From: Rhodospirillales bacterium
Lineage (GTDB): Bacteria; Pseudomonadota; Alphaproteobacteria; UBA828
NCBI GenBank assembly: GCA_028818855.1
Contig: JAPPMY010000201.1
Location: forward strand, 1-34,384
Direction of reading: 5' to 3'
Length of the DNA stretch: 34,384 nucleotides
Each line of letters starts with the position of its first letter. Position 1 is the first letter of the stretch. Below, in pieces: positions 33,459 through 34,384 of this stretch. The translations under genes were made by a program, and so were the position numbers. The notes under the pieces were generated by a model. That model was not told the DNA's origin and made no database searches. It was given only the letters and a program-made list of their open reading frames with translations.

Positions 33459-34384
<926 letters not shown>

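Overview
This GC-rich window looks like an alphaproteobacterial chromosome. The support is the rpsF-rpsR-rplI, dnaB, radA-cvpA-purF gene order, the valine-degradation genes, a Fe-S-type PurF and a DUF3018/MazF toxin-antitoxin pair. I cannot name a genus. I see no tRNA, rRNA, CRISPR array, insertion sequence or phage gene.

Layout. 1-2.8 kb: the tail of a TyrC-like dehydrogenase (+) converges on dapB (-), which lies downstream of xseA and a CmcJ/NvfI-like putative iron oxygenase (-). 3.75-4.34 kb: a MazE/MazF-type pair (+) with a perfect palindrome at its promoter. 4.4-7.3 kb: a stand-alone molybdopterin/Fe-S oxidoreductase (-) divergent from an aldo/keto reductase (+). 7.4-9.4 kb: a valine-catabolism pair (-), 3-hydroxyisobutyryl-CoA hydrolase and 3-hydroxyisobutyrate dehydrogenase. 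9.6-10.4 kb: a tandem-domain universal stress protein with a CRP/FNR-type site placed as for a class II promoter.

10.6-15.2 kb: ribosomal proteins S6, S18 and L9, all with unusual extensions, then a cyclopropane-fatty-acid synthase and the replicative helicase DnaB, with inverted repeats before dnaB. 15.3-24 kb: one long co-directional run mlaE-mlaF-radA-cvpA-purF-SDR-panE-like-rraA-like-mtnA, with gaps of 24 bases or less and several stop/start overlaps. It joins lipid transport, recombination, purine synthesis and small-molecule metabolism. 24-29.5 kb, opposite strand: a WecA/WbpL-like glycosyltransferase, a membrane-bound nucleotide-sugar 4,6-dehydratase, purH and a ribokinase-like kinase. 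29.9-33.4 kb: a small DUF465/YdcH-like protein and a very large M23 endopeptidase-like protein carrying five tandem OapA/LysM-like modules. The window ends in the C-terminal half of clpB (-).

Most of the content is core metabolism and housekeeping. The best candidates for something new are the five-module M23 protein, a dispersed hairpin repeat found at two convergent 3' ends, the translationally coupled RraA-like/MtnA pair, an SDR that lacks its catalytic serine, the extended ribosomal proteins, and the operator-like inverted repeats before dnaB and before the toxin-antitoxin pair.
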